Source: Bryobacterales bacterium
Lineage (GTDB): Bacteria > Acidobacteriota > Terriglobia > Bryobacterales > Bryobacteraceae
Direction of reading: 5' to 3'
Length of the DNA: 40,327 nucleotides
NCBI GenBank assembly: GCA_027324255.1
Contig: DAHVTI010000078.1
Location: forward strand, 1-40,327
Both the position numbers and the translations under genes were made by a program. The notes beneath the pieces are model-generated. The model searched no databases, was not told where the DNA came from, and worked only from the letters and a program-made list of their open reading frames with translations. How positions within the stretch are numbered: position 1 is the stretch's first letter; each line of letters starts with the position of its first letter. Positions 29,530-37,587 of the stretch are shown piece by piece.

Positions 29530-32088
29530 TTACCCCTGGGTCCACTTCACGGGAGAGTTGCAGGGCCGGGTGAGCGGATCGTCGCAGTGGTTGGGGCTGA
29601 CGCGCAGGGTGTAGCCGAGCCGTCCGGTCTGGTGCGGCACGAATTCCCGCCCGAAGAGATAGCGCCCGTCCGCCTGCCCGGTGCACGGCAGCGAGACTAC
29701 GGTGGTGTCGCGCAGGCCGCCGTCGGGGGAGACGCGCCCCACTACCGCTTCCACGCGCACGTCGTCCGGCGTCAGGGCGCCGAGTTCCAGCAGGGCGCGC
29801 AGGCTGATGGGCGTGCCGGTGAGCACGCAGCGGCCGGGGCCGTCGCCGTCGTGGTGGATGCGGACGTTCGACCAACTGCGCTCGACGCGGCCTTGCCAGG
29901 CGGCCTTCTCGCGCGAGAACTGGTAGTCGTCGCGCCGCACCTTCAGGCAGGCGGCGTGGGCCGGCTCGTAGAGCCGCGTGGCGTAGTCGTACAGCATGCG
30001 CTGGCAGTTGAACATCGGGCTGAGGTTCATCAGCGACTGCTTCACGCGCTGGATCCAGGCGTGCGGCACGCCCTCCTCGCGGCCGCGGTAGTACATCGGC
30101 AGGATATCGTTTTCAAGCAGCGAGTAGATGGCGGAGGCGTGGATCTCGTCAAGGTCGGCGGAGTAGGAGTCGCGGTCGCCGATGGCCCAGCCGCCGGACA
30201 CTTCGAATGCCTCGTCGAACCAGCCGTCGAGAATCGAGAAGTTGAGCGTGCCGTTGAGGGCCGCCTTCATGCCGCTGGTGCCGCAGGCTTCCTCGCCGCG
30301 CCGCGGGTTGTTGAGCCAAAGGTCGACGCCCTGCACCAGTTCGCGGCCCACCTCGATGTCGTAGTCCTCCACGAACACGATGTGACGCGAGAATTCGGGT
30401 TCGCGGCTGAGCTGCGCGATCTCGCGGATGAACTGCTTGCCGGGGTTGTCCTTCGGATGCGCCTTGCCGGCGATGATGATCTGCACCGGCATGGCCGGGT
30501 TGGTGAGGATCTTCAGCAGCCGCGCCTTGTCGCGGAAGATCAGCGTGGCCCGCTTGTAAGTGGCGAAGCGCCGCGAGAATCCGATGGTGAAGACCTCGGG
30601 GTCGAACAGCTCGCTCAGCCGCTTCATCTCGGCCGACGAAGCGCGCCGCTCGTGGGCGCGGCCGAACATCCGCTCGCGCACGAAGCCGATGAGGCGGCGC
30701 TTGCGGCGGCGGCGGATCTCCCACAGCTCGTCGTTCGGGATGTCGCTCACCTGGCTCCACACGGCCGTGTCGGGATACTCCACGCGCCAGCCCGGCGCCA
30801 GGTACTGGTCGTAGAGCTGCGCCAGGTCGCCGTTGAGCCACGACGGCAGGTGGACGCCGTTCGTGATGGGGATGATGGGCACCTCGTACACCGGCAGGTC
30901 CGCCCACAGGTCGTGGAACATGTCCTGGCTGACTTCGGCATGCAGGCGGCTGACGGCGTTGCGGTAAGCCGAGGTCTTCAGCGCCAGCACGGCCATGGAG
31001 AAGCGGTCGCCCTGCTCGCTGGTGCCGCCCTGGCCCAGCGCCAGGAAGCGCTCGAACGGCACGCTGTTGCGCTCGCAGTAGGCGTGGAAATACTGGTACA
31101 CCAGGCCGGGGTCGAACATGTCGATGCCCGCCGGCACCGGCGTGTGGGTGGTGAACACGTTGTTGGCCCGTGCCGCTTCCAGCGCCTCTTCCCAGCTCAG
31201 GTGATGGTCCTGCATCAGCAGGCGGATGCGCTCCAGGGCGAGGAAGGCCGAATGGCCCTCGTTCATGTGGAACACGGTCGGCTCGATATCCAGCGCCTGC
31301 AGCGCGCGCAGGCCGCCCACGCCCAGCACGATCTCCTGCTGGATGCGCGTCACCGTGTCGCCGCCGTAGAGCTGGTCGGTGATGTCGCGGTACTCCCCGA
31401 TGCGGTTTTCGGCGATATTGGTGTCCAGCAGGATCAGGTCCACCCGCCCCACCTTCATCCGCCACACTTTTACGAAACACTGCCCGGCCGGCAGCTTCAG
31501 CTCGATCAGCAGCTCGTTGCCCTGGTCATCCACCGCCGGCTGGATGGGCCACGTGTAGAAGTCGTTGGTCGAATACTTCTCCACCTGCCAGCCGTCCGGG
31601 TTCAGGTACTGCTGCAGGTAGCCCTTCTGGTACAGCAGGCCGATCCCGAACAGGTTCAGCCCCAGGTCGCTGGCCGCCTTCAGGTGGTCTCCCGACAGGA
31701 TGCCCAACCCCCCGGAGTAGATGGTGAGCGACTCCAACAGCCCGTATTCCATCGAAAAGTAGGCGACCGTCATCGAGTCCTTGCGGCCCTGCTCGGCCGA
31801 CGCCGCCAGGTAGCTGTCGTAGGTCCGGCAGGCGTTCTGGTACAAGGCCAGGTAGCGCGGATCCGCCGCCGCCTTCTCCAGCGTTTCCTGCGGGATGCGG
31901 CCCAGCATCAGCACCGGGTTGCGGTGGCACTCCTTCCACAGCACCGGATCGAGCCGGCGGAAGAGCAGACGGACCGAGTGATCCCAGCTCCAGAGCAGGT
32001 TGTGAGCCAGTTCTCCGAGCCTCGAAAGGGCTGGGGGCAGAGCCGGACTTACAAGGAATTCCCGAACCGGGTGGATTTGATAGGACAT
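29530..32088 (-). CDS. glgP: Alpha-glucan (glycogen) phosphorylase
   Basis: 852 residues, the short GT35 branch. It has an N-terminal domain of the DUF3417 type (LGELAHNLLWSWDHSVRLLF), then YFSMEYGLLESLTIYSGGLG and NEGHSAFLALERIR. The pyridoxal-phosphate Lys sits in CGTSGMKAALNG. The enzyme releases glucose-1-phosphate from linear glucan ends and works with GlgX (13382). The ATG at 32088 (MSYQIHPV) is chosen as the first codon of conserved sequence; no Shine-Dalgarno is evident. It is divergent from the rrf2 gene across 191 AT-richer bases. Confidence 0.93.
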   Translation of the reverse strand: MSYQIHPVREFLVSPALPPALSRLGELAHNLLWSWDHSVRLLFRRLDPVLWKECHRNPVLMLGRIPQETLEKAAADPRYLALYQNACRTYDSYLAASAEQGRKDSMTVAYFSMEYGLLESLTIYSGGLGILSGDHLKAASDLGLNLFGIGLLYQKGYLQQYLNPDGWQVEKYSTNDFYTWPIQPAVDDQGNELLIELKLPAGQCFVKVWRMKVGRVDLILLDTNIAENRIGEYRDITDQLYGGDTVTRIQQEIVLGVGGLRALQALDIEPTVFHMNEGHSAFLALERIRLLMQDHHLSWEEALEAARANNVFTTHTPVPAGIDMFDPGLVYQYFHAYCERNSVPFERFLALGQGGTSEQGDRFSMAVLALKTSAYRNAVSRLHAEVSQDMFHDLWADLPVYEVPIIPITNGVHLPSWLNGDLAQLYDQYLAPGWRVEYPDTAVWSQVSDIPNDELWEIRRRRKRRLIGFVRERMFGRAHERRASSAEMKRLSELFDPEVFTIGFSRRFATYKRATLIFRDKARLLKILTNPAMPVQIIIAGKAHPKDNPGKQFIREIAQLSREPEFSRHIVFVEDYDIEVGRELVQGVDLWLNNPRRGEEACGTSGMKAALNGTLNFSILDGWFDEAFEVSGGWAIGDRDSYSADLDEIHASAIYSLLENDILPMYYRGREEGVPHAWIQRVKQSLMNLSPMFNCQRMLYDYATRLYEPAHAACLKVRRDDYQFSREKAAWQGRVERSWSNVRIHHDGDGPGRCVLTGTPISLRALLELGALTPDDVRVEAVVGRVSPDGGLRDTTVVSLPCTGQADGRYLFGREFVPHQTGRLGYTLRVSPNHCDDPLTRPCNSPVKWTQG

Positions 32089-32246
32089 GCTGATTTGGTG
32101 GAAGACTAGCTTACAGAGTACCAGAGTCGTAGCAATAGGAACGAAATCGACCCCAGTACGAACACAAGACGAAAATACGAAGATCCGCCGAAAGTCCGGC
32201 ACCACCCTCGGATGGGGACAATATCATATTTTTAAATCTTTTTATC

Positions 32247-32252
32247 TATAAT
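32247..32252 (+). promoter_or_regulatory. Perfect TATAAT -10 box upstream of the second rrf2 gene
   Basis: TATAAT stands 28 bases before the ATG in a strikingly AT-rich stretch (32221-32260). No good -35 is at the right distance, which suits a promoter activated or repressed by a regulator. A second -10-like TACAAT (32268-32273) is 6 bases from the ATG and would give a leaderless message. The 191-base gap to glgP shows no gene. Confidence 0.45.
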
Positions 32253-32279
32253 TCTACCAACTTGCTGTACAATGTCGTC

Positions 32280-32780
32280 ATGAAGCTAAGCGCCCAGGAA
32301 GAATACGGGTTGCGATGCCTGTTGTACATGGCCAGACATGGCGAGACGCAGAGCCACAGCATCCCTGAGATCAGCCGCGCCGAGGGGCTTTCGGTCCCGA
32401 ACGTGGCAAAACTGATGAGAATCCTGCGGCTGGGCGGTCTTGTCGCGAGCGTCCGCGGACAGGCCGGCGGCTACACTCTGTCGAAGCCGGCTGACCAGGT
32501 GAGCGTGTCCGAAATTCTCGCCCTGCTCGGAGGCAGTTTCTTCAACTCGCACTTCTGCGACCGGCACGCGGGGTTGGAGCGCTCGTGCGCCCACTCGAGC
32601 GACTGCTCGGTGCGGCTGCTGTGGGGGGCCGTCCAGAAGAGCCTGGACGCCATCCTGACGCGGACGACGCTGCGCGACCTGCTGAAGAACGAAGAGGAGA
32701 TGCGCGTCTTCATCAAGGAAGCGGTGGCGTTCGCGGCCCTCGAGCCGGCCGGGCAGGTGACGCGCGTCAACGGCCACTAG
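32280..32780 (+). CDS. Rrf2-family Fe-S cluster-type transcriptional regulator
   Basis: 166 residues. An N-terminal winged helix (MKLSAQEEYGLRCLLYMA start is typical of IscR/Rrf2; wing GQAGGYTLSKP) precedes a cysteine cluster C-x9-C-x5-C (HFCDRH, SCAHSSDC) that differs from both IscR spacing and the NsrR gene at 831. It probably senses Fe-S, redox or iron state. The ATG is taken as start because the Rrf2 N-terminus begins there; no Shine-Dalgarno is seen. It precedes the cobalamin cluster by 130 bases and may regulate it or act elsewhere. Confidence 0.85.
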   Translation: MKLSAQEEYGLRCLLYMARHGETQSHSIPEISRAEGLSVPNVAKLMRILRLGGLVASVRGQAGGYTLSKPADQVSVSEILALLGGSFFNSHFCDRHAGLERSCAHSSDCSVRLLWGAVQKSLDAILTRTTLRDLLKNEEEMRVFIKEAVAFAALEPAGQVTRVNGH

Positions 32781-32811
32781 GCGGTCTGGGAAGCGCGCCG
32801 GCGGCGGCGGG

Positions 32812-32848
32812 AGTGTGCCCTCCAGGCACAGCGGGGCAATGAGTTTGC
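32812..32848 (+). other. Two tandem hairpins between rrf2 and the CobQ-like gene
   Basis: Stem 1 is TGTGCC (32812-32817)/GGCACA (32823-32828) with a 5-base loop. Stem 2 is GGGCAA (32832-32837)/TTGCCC (32843-32848), also with a 5-base loop. No T-run follows. It could be a Rho-type terminator of rrf2 or a leader structure. No cobalamin-riboswitch box is recognisable here. Confidence 0.4.
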
Positions 32849-32910
32849 CCGATCGGCTACCCTGTAAGAATGAACTCAGGCAAGTGGCCGGAAGGAGGCG
32901 GGCGGCGGGC

Positions 32911-33786
32911 ATGGCGGTGCGAGTAGTGGCGGTGACCAGCGAGCGTGCGGGGGAGGGAAAGACCCATTTTGCGGGGGGCGTGGCCCGCTGGCTGAAGACT
33001 CGCGGCCATCACGTTGCCCCGCTTCACCTTTCGGCGCGCAGCGGGGATCCGGTGGAGTGTCCGGGAGGCGGGAGCGTGACCCGCGCCGCGGCGCTGCTGG
33101 CCGAATCCTGCGGGCTGGCCGCGGCGCCCGAGTTCGAATCCGGCTGGCAGGCCGTCGAGAGCCTCCTGCGGGAGCACGACCTGGTGGTGGTGGAGGCTCC
33201 GGCCGGAAGCGCGGCCCCGCCGGGCTCGATCGAACTGCGGCTGCGGAGCCGCGGGCGGCGCATCGAGGTCGCCACCGGGGGCAGCCTGCCGTACTTCGAG
33301 CCCGACCTGATGCCGGCGCCGGATCCGGACCTGGAAAGCCTGCCGCCCTGGCGCTTTGGCGCCGGGCCGCGCCTGGGGGTGATTTCCCTGCCCCATATCA
33401 GCAACTTCGGCGAGTACCGGGCCTTCCGCGGGGCCGAGTGGCTGGCCTCGCCGGCCGTCGGGCGGTTCGGCATCGTCTTTGTGCCGGGGTGCTCGAACGA
33501 GCCGTCCGACCTGGCCTGGATGCGGGAAACCGGCCTCCTCGACTGGCTGGCCGGCCAGGCGCAATCGGGCGCCAGAATCGTGGTGTCCGGCTGGGGGGAC
33601 GCCTCGGCCCTGGCGGGCGTCAAGACGCAACTGGCCGAGGGCGAACTGCTCGACTACCGGATCGCATCGAGGCTGCTGGGCCTGCGCATGCCGGCGCCGC
33701 TGCCGGCCGAAGAGCTCTTGGAACGGCTGGGCGAATGGGCCGGTGAGTGGCCGGGCATGGAAGAACTGGCCGGCAGCCTCTACTGA
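32911..33786 (+). CDS. Shrunken CobQ-like (cobyric acid synthase-like) protein without catalytic Cys
   Basis: 291 residues; genuine CobQ is about 490. N-terminal P-loop ATPase: VTSERAGEGKTHF (K17), then HDLVVVEAPAGSA as the Walker-B region. From about 158, LGVISLPHISNFGEYRAF matches the CobQ segment that leads into the class I glutamine amidotransferase domain, and VPGCSNEPSDLAWMRETGL matches its LPG-x-K-x-T-x-DL-x-L block. At the place of GICGG it has VVSGWGDAS (224-232): the nucleophile Cys is gone and the C-terminal His/Glu region is missing. It is first in the cobalamin cluster. The start ATG (MAVRVVAV) is chosen for the ATPase fold; GGAGG lies about 13 bases upstream. Likely a non-amidating relative; function unknown. 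Confidence 0.65.
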   Translation: MAVRVVAVTSERAGEGKTHFAGGVARWLKTRGHHVAPLHLSARSGDPVECPGGGSVTRAAALLAESCGLAAAPEFESGWQAVESLLREHDLVVVEAPAGSAAPPGSIELRLRSRGRRIEVATGGSLPYFEPDLMPAPDPDLESLPPWRFGAGPRLGVISLPHISNFGEYRAFRGAEWLASPAVGRFGIVFVPGCSNEPSDLAWMRETGLLDWLAGQAQSGARIVVSGWGDASALAGVKTQLAEGELLDYRIASRLLGLRMPAPLPAEELLERLGEWAGEWPGMEELAGSLY

Positions 33787-33883
33787 CGCCAGCGGCGGGA
33801 AAGAGAGTAGTAGAGTAGGAACAGGGCCGGAAGGCGCCTGCCGCCGTGGCCCGTTTCCTTCTCGGAGATCGAGATGACACCCA

Positions 33884-33916
33884 GGCCGGCTCCGGGCCAT
33901 GTCCGGAGGGCCGGCC
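33884..33916 (+). other. Strong GC hairpin upstream of cobD
   Basis: GGCCGGCTCCGG (33884-33895) pairs with CCGGAG and CCGGCC of 33903-33916 (a two-base GG bulge) around a 7-base loop. It lies in the 175-base gap 33787-33961, which contains no recognisable gene or cobalamin-riboswitch core. It may be a terminator of the CobQ-like gene or a leader element of cobD. Confidence 0.4.
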
Positions 33917-33961
33917 CGCGCCGGGCAGAGCCAGGCGCCAGGGATGGTGGGGAGGAACCGT

Positions 33962-34975
33962 TTGACGATCACGCATGGTGGGAACATCTTCGCGATCGCG
34001 CGCGATCGCGGCTGGGACTGGCGCTCGGTGCTCGACCTGAGCGCGAGCATCAATCCCCTGGGACCCGCGCCCGGCGTGCGCGCCGCCGTGGAACGCGCGA
34101 TGGACCGCATCGCCCACTACCCCTGCCAGCGGCCGGGCGAACTCGAAGCGGCGCTGGCCGCCGAGTGGCGCGTCGCGCCGGAGCAGGTACTGGCAGGCAG
34201 CGGGGCCACCGAACTCATCCACTTCGTCGCGCGCTCCGGCTGGAACGGCCCGGCCGCCCTGGCCACCCCCGTCTGGAGCGAGTTCTACCGGGTGTTCCCC
34301 CATGCGCTGCGCGTGTCGCTGGACACGGTGGAAAGCTGGCCGCAGCGCGGGCTGCTGGTGTTGAGCCAGCCCGTCAACCCCACCGGCGAGGCCATCCCCG
34401 AGGAGCTGATCCGGCGCACCATCGCCGGCCGCGAAGGCCCGGTGCTGATCGATGAGAGCTTCATCGACTTCACGCGGCTGGAATCGGCGGTGGCCTGGAC
34501 GGATCGCCACCCGAACCTGCTGGTGCTGCGGTCGCTGTCGAAGTTCCACGCCCTGCCCGGCTTGCGGGTGGGTGCGCTGGTGGGCTCGCGCGAGTGGATG
34601 GACCGCCTGGCGCGGCGCCGCGAGCCGTGGCAGGTGAGCGCGCTGGCCGAGGCCGCCGCGCTGGCCGCCCTCGCCGACCGCGAACACGCCGCGCGCACGC
34701 GCGAGTTCGTGGAGCGGGAGCGGCAGTGGCTGCTCGACCAACTGGATAGCCTCGACGGCCTGAAACTGTATCCGGGCGCGGCCAACTTCCTGTTTGCCGA
34801 GATCGACCCGCCGGCAGCCGAGGTCTGCGACTGGTTCCTCGACCGCAGGATCATCCTGCGCAACTGCACTGGGCTGCCCGGGGTCGCCGGCCAGGCGATC
34901 CGCTTCGCCGTGCGAACGCGCGCCGAAAACGAGCGGTTTGTCCAGGCCGCCAGGGAGTACTTTTGCCAAGGCTGA
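33962..34975 (+). CDS. cobD: L-threonine-O-3-phosphate decarboxylase
   Basis: 337 residues, fold-type I PLP enzyme. It begins with HGGNIFAIARDRGWDW and SASINPLGP, a CobD hallmark that separates it from histidinol-phosphate aminotransferase. PLP Lys is K194 in LRSLSKFHALPGLRVG; VNPTG and FAVRTRAENE are also present. It makes (R)-1-aminopropan-2-ol phosphate for the nucleotide loop of cobalamin in the cytoplasm. The TTG at 33962 is chosen because GGAGG (33951-33955) lies 6 bases before; upstream ATGs give non-conserved residues. Its stop overlaps the btuF start by 13 bases, so coupled translation is expected. Confidence 0.9.
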   Translation: MTITHGGNIFAIARDRGWDWRSVLDLSASINPLGPAPGVRAAVERAMDRIAHYPCQRPGELEAALAAEWRVAPEQVLAGSGATELIHFVARSGWNGPAALATPVWSEFYRVFPHALRVSLDTVESWPQRGLLVLSQPVNPTGEAIPEELIRRTIAGREGPVLIDESFIDFTRLESAVAWTDRHPNLLVLRSLSKFHALPGLRVGALVGSREWMDRLARRREPWQVSALAEAAALAALADREHAARTREFVERERQWLLDQLDSLDGLKLYPGAANFLFAEIDPPAAEVCDWFLDRRIILRNCTGLPGVAGQAIRFAVRTRAENERFVQAAREYFCQG

Positions 34976-35826
34976 CGGCCGCCATCCTCTTTTGCTGCTG
35001 CGCGGCGTGGGGAGCCGCGCCCGCCCGCATCGTCTCCACCGCCCCCTCCATCACGGAAGTCCTTTTCGCCCTCGGCCTCGGCAGCCGCGTGGCCGGCGTC
35101 ACGCAGTACTGCCGCTACCCGGCAGAAGCGCAGTCCAAGCCCAAGATCGGCACCTTCCTGGAGCCGGACCTGGAGCGCATCCTCGCGCTGCGGCCGGACC
35201 TGGTGCTGGTCATCAGCAACCCCGTGCAGGTGGCCGAGCGCCTGAGGCGGCTGGGCGTGCGGGCCGAGAACGTGAAGCAGGAGTCGATCGCCGACATCTT
35301 CCAGTCCATCGCACTCATCGGGAAGCTGACGGGCACGGAGCAGCGCGCCGGCCGGCTGGCGTCCGGCATTCGCGCCAAGCTCGAAGCGGCCCGGCGCCAG
35401 GCGGCCGGCAAGCGCCGCCGCAGCGTCCTGTTTCTGGTGGGCCGCTCACCGGGCACGCTGCAGGGCATGGTGGGCGCGGGACCGGGCACGTTCGTCGACG
35501 AGCTGCTGACGCTGGCCGGCGGAGCGAACATATTGAAGGACTCGCCGATGGCCTACCCCAAGGTGTCGGTGGAGCAGGTGCTGGCCGCCGACCCGGAGGT
35601 GATCCTGGACATGGGCGACTTCGCGCACGTCGAAGGCAAGCCGATGGAGCCGGCTGACAAAGTTCTGGGGCTGTGGTCGAGGTACCCGCGGCTGCGCGCT
35701 GTTCGCAGCGGCGGCGTGCGGCAGGTGGGCGATGAGATCTTCATCCGCCCGGGGCCGCGGGTGGGCGAGGCCGCCCTCGAGATGGTGCGGCTCATCCAGG
35801 CGGCGGGAGCCGCGCGGGCACAATGA
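34963..35826 (+). CDS. btuF: Cobalamin/cobinamide ABC transporter substrate-binding protein
   Basis: 287 residues with a short signal peptide (RLTAAILFCCCAAWGA). The mature part starts RIVSTAPSITEVLFALGLG, the class III binding-protein opening typical of BtuF/FecB. LRPDLVLVISNP and an inter-lobe helix are visible. It binds corrinoids in the periplasm and delivers them to BtuCD. The TTG start at 34963 has GGGAG 5-7 bases upstream and overlaps the cobD stop; its own stop overlaps the ATPase start (ATGA). Siderophore binding is the alternative, but the cob neighbours favour corrinoid. Confidence 0.88.
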   Translation: MPRLTAAILFCCCAAWGAAPARIVSTAPSITEVLFALGLGSRVAGVTQYCRYPAEAQSKPKIGTFLEPDLERILALRPDLVLVISNPVQVAERLRRLGVRAENVKQESIADIFQSIALIGKLTGTEQRAGRLASGIRAKLEAARRQAAGKRRRSVLFLVGRSPGTLQGMVGAGPGTFVDELLTLAGGANILKDSPMAYPKVSVEQVLAADPEVILDMGDFAHVEGKPMEPADKVLGLWSRYPRLRAVRSGGVRQVGDEIFIRPGPRVGEAALEMVRLIQAAGAARAQ

Positions 35827-36593
35827 ACGTGCGCTTCGAGCTCGACCGCGTGGGCATGCGCTATGGCGACGCCCAGGTGCTCAGCGAGGTCACGCTCGCC
35901 TTCGAACGGCCGGAAATGGTGGCGCTCACGGGGCCGAACGGCGCCGGCAAATCCACGCTGCTGGGTATCATGGCCGGGCTGCGCGGCGGCCACGGCGGCA
36001 CGTGCCTGCTGAACGGCCGGGCGGCCGGCGAGTGGCGGCGGCGGGACTACGCGCGCGTGGTGGCCTTCGTGCCCCAGAGTCTGAAGCTCGACTTCCCCTT
36101 CACCGCCGAGCAGGTGGTGCTGATGGGGCGCACGCCCTACGCCGGCGGCCTGTTCGAAAGCCCCGGGGACTGGGCGGCGGTCCGCCGCGCCATGGAGGTG
36201 ACCGACACGCTGGCCTTCCGCGAAAGGGATTTCCGCTCGCTGAGCGGCGGCGAGCGGCAGCGCGTGGTGCTGGCCTCGGCCCTGGCGCAGGAGCCGCGCG
36301 CCCTGCTGCTCGACGAGCCCACCACGTTCCTCGACCTCGAGCACCAGGTCGCCATCTACGCCCTGCTCCGGCAACTGGCGCGGGACGGCCTGCTGGTGAT
36401 CTCGGTGACGCACGACCTCAATCTCGCCGCCGTCTACTCCGACCGCGTGGTGGCGCTGCAGCGCGGCCGCCTGGTGGCCGACGCCCCGCCCTGCGACGCG
36501 CTGTCGGTGGAGCGCATCCGCCAGATCTTCGGCGTCGAAGCGGAGTGGCTCCGCCGCTCCGACGGAAAGGCCTGGATCTCGTATGGCAATTGA
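35823..36593 (+). CDS. btuD: ABC transporter ATPase for cobalamin uptake
   Basis: 256 residues. Walker A GPNGAGKST, Q-loop VPQSLKLDF, signature LSGGERQRV, Walker B ALLLDEPTTFLDLE and switch His in VTHDLN are all intact. The FecE/BtuD branch is indicated by the neighbouring FecCD-type permease. It powers corrinoid import from the cytoplasmic face. It overlaps both neighbours (ATGA with btuF; 11 bases with the permease). Confidence 0.93.
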   Translation: MNVRFELDRVGMRYGDAQVLSEVTLAFERPEMVALTGPNGAGKSTLLGIMAGLRGGHGGTCLLNGRAAGEWRRRDYARVVAFVPQSLKLDFPFTAEQVVLMGRTPYAGGLFESPGDWAAVRRAMEVTDTLAFRERDFRSLSGGERQRVVLASALAQEPRALLLDEPTTFLDLEHQVAIYALLRQLARDGLLVISVTHDLNLAAVYSDRVVALQRGRLVADAPPCDALSVERIRQIFGVEAEWLRRSDGKAWISYGN

Positions 36594-37587
36594 GCCGGTG
36601 ACGGCCGGAAGGGCGGCGCGAATCCTGGGCGTGGCGGCGGCGGTGACGGCGGCCGTGGCGCTGCTGACGCCGCTGGCCGGACCGGCCAGCATCAGCCTCC
36701 CCAAGGCCTTCGCCGGCGTCTGGCCGGACGCGCAGATGTTCTTCGGCGTGCGCTGGCCGCGCACGCTGCTGGCCATGTTGTGCGGCGGCGCCCTGGGCAT
36801 CTCCGGCGCGCTCTTCCAGGCGCTGCTGCGGGACCCCCTGGCCACGCCCTACACGCTGGGCGTGTCGAGCGGCGCCTCGCTGGGCGCCGTGGCGGCCATC
36901 TGCCTCGGCCTGCACAGCGTGGCGGGGCTGCCGGGCTTGTGGGTTTCCGCGCTGGGCGGCGCAGGCGCCGTGCTGGCCATCGTGCTGATGGTGGCGGCCG
37001 AAGGGCGCCGCATGTCGTCGTTCACTCTGCTTTTGGCCGGCGTGACCATCAACAGCATCGTCAGTTCGCTCATCATGCTGCTGCACAACCTGGCCAGCGT
37101 CGGCCAGAGCTTCGCCATCGTGCACTGGCTGATGGGCAACATCGACCCGGTGGACGCCGGCACGCTCGGCTGGCTGGCGGTGCTCATCCTGCCGCTCAGC
37201 CTCGGGCTGTGCGTGCTGGCCCGGCAGTGGAACCTGATGGCGGTGGGCGAAGAGTGGGCGGCCTCGCGCGGCGTTTCGCCGCAGGCGCTGCTGGTGGGCG
37301 GCTACGTCGCCGGCTCCGTGCTGACGGCGGCCGTCACGGCCGTCACCGGCCCCATCGGCTTCGTCGGGCTGGTGGTACCGCACGCCCTGCGCCTGCGCTT
37401 CGGCGGCGACCACCGGCTGCTGATGCCGCTCTCGTTCCTGGGCGGCGGGGCCTTCCTGGCGATCTGTGATACGTTGGCCCGGAGCCTGCTGGCCGTCGAG
37501 ATCCCGGTGAGCGTCGTGACGGCGCTGGCCGGCGGCCCTTGCTTCATCGCGCTGCTCCGCAGCAGGAGGAGGTCACTATGGCTATAG
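36583..37587 (+). CDS. btuC: FecCD/BtuC-type ABC permease
   Basis: 334 residues with about ten hydrophobic helices. It carries the family markers RWPRTLLAMLCGGALGISGALFQ split here as RWPRTLLAML and GISGALFQ, RDPLATPYTLGVSSGA, TGPIGFVGLVVPH and the final EIPVSVVTALAGGPCF. It forms the membrane channel for corrinoid import. It starts inside the ATPase gene end and overlaps the CobU start by 10 bases. Confidence 0.93.
   Translation: MAIEPVTAGRAARILGVAAAVTAAVALLTPLAGPASISLPKAFAGVWPDAQMFFGVRWPRTLLAMLCGGALGISGALFQALLRDPLATPYTLGVSSGASLGAVAAICLGLHSVAGLPGLWVSALGGAGAVLAIVLMVAAEGRRMSSFTLLLAGVTINSIVSSLIMLLHNLASVGQSFAIVHWLMGNIDPVDAGTLGWLAVLILPLSLGLCVLARQWNLMAVGEEWAASRGVSPQALLVGGYVAGSVLTAAVTAVTGPIGFVGLVVPHALRLRFGGDHRLLMPLSFLGGGAFLAICDTLARSLLAVEIPVSVVTALAGGPCFIALLRSRRRSLWL

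Noticed and set aside
29587-32109. 840-codon plus-strand frame antisense to glgP
   Set aside because: Shadow of the clearly recognised phosphorylase; no domain or ribosome site.
33120-33145. GTTCGAATC-like string resembling a tRNA T-arm
   Set aside because: It lies within the CobQ-like coding frame and no acceptor or anticodon arms can be drawn around it.
32781-33961. Cobalamin riboswitch upstream of the cob genes
   Set aside because: The conserved B12-box and core sequences could not be found by eye; only simple hairpins were seen.
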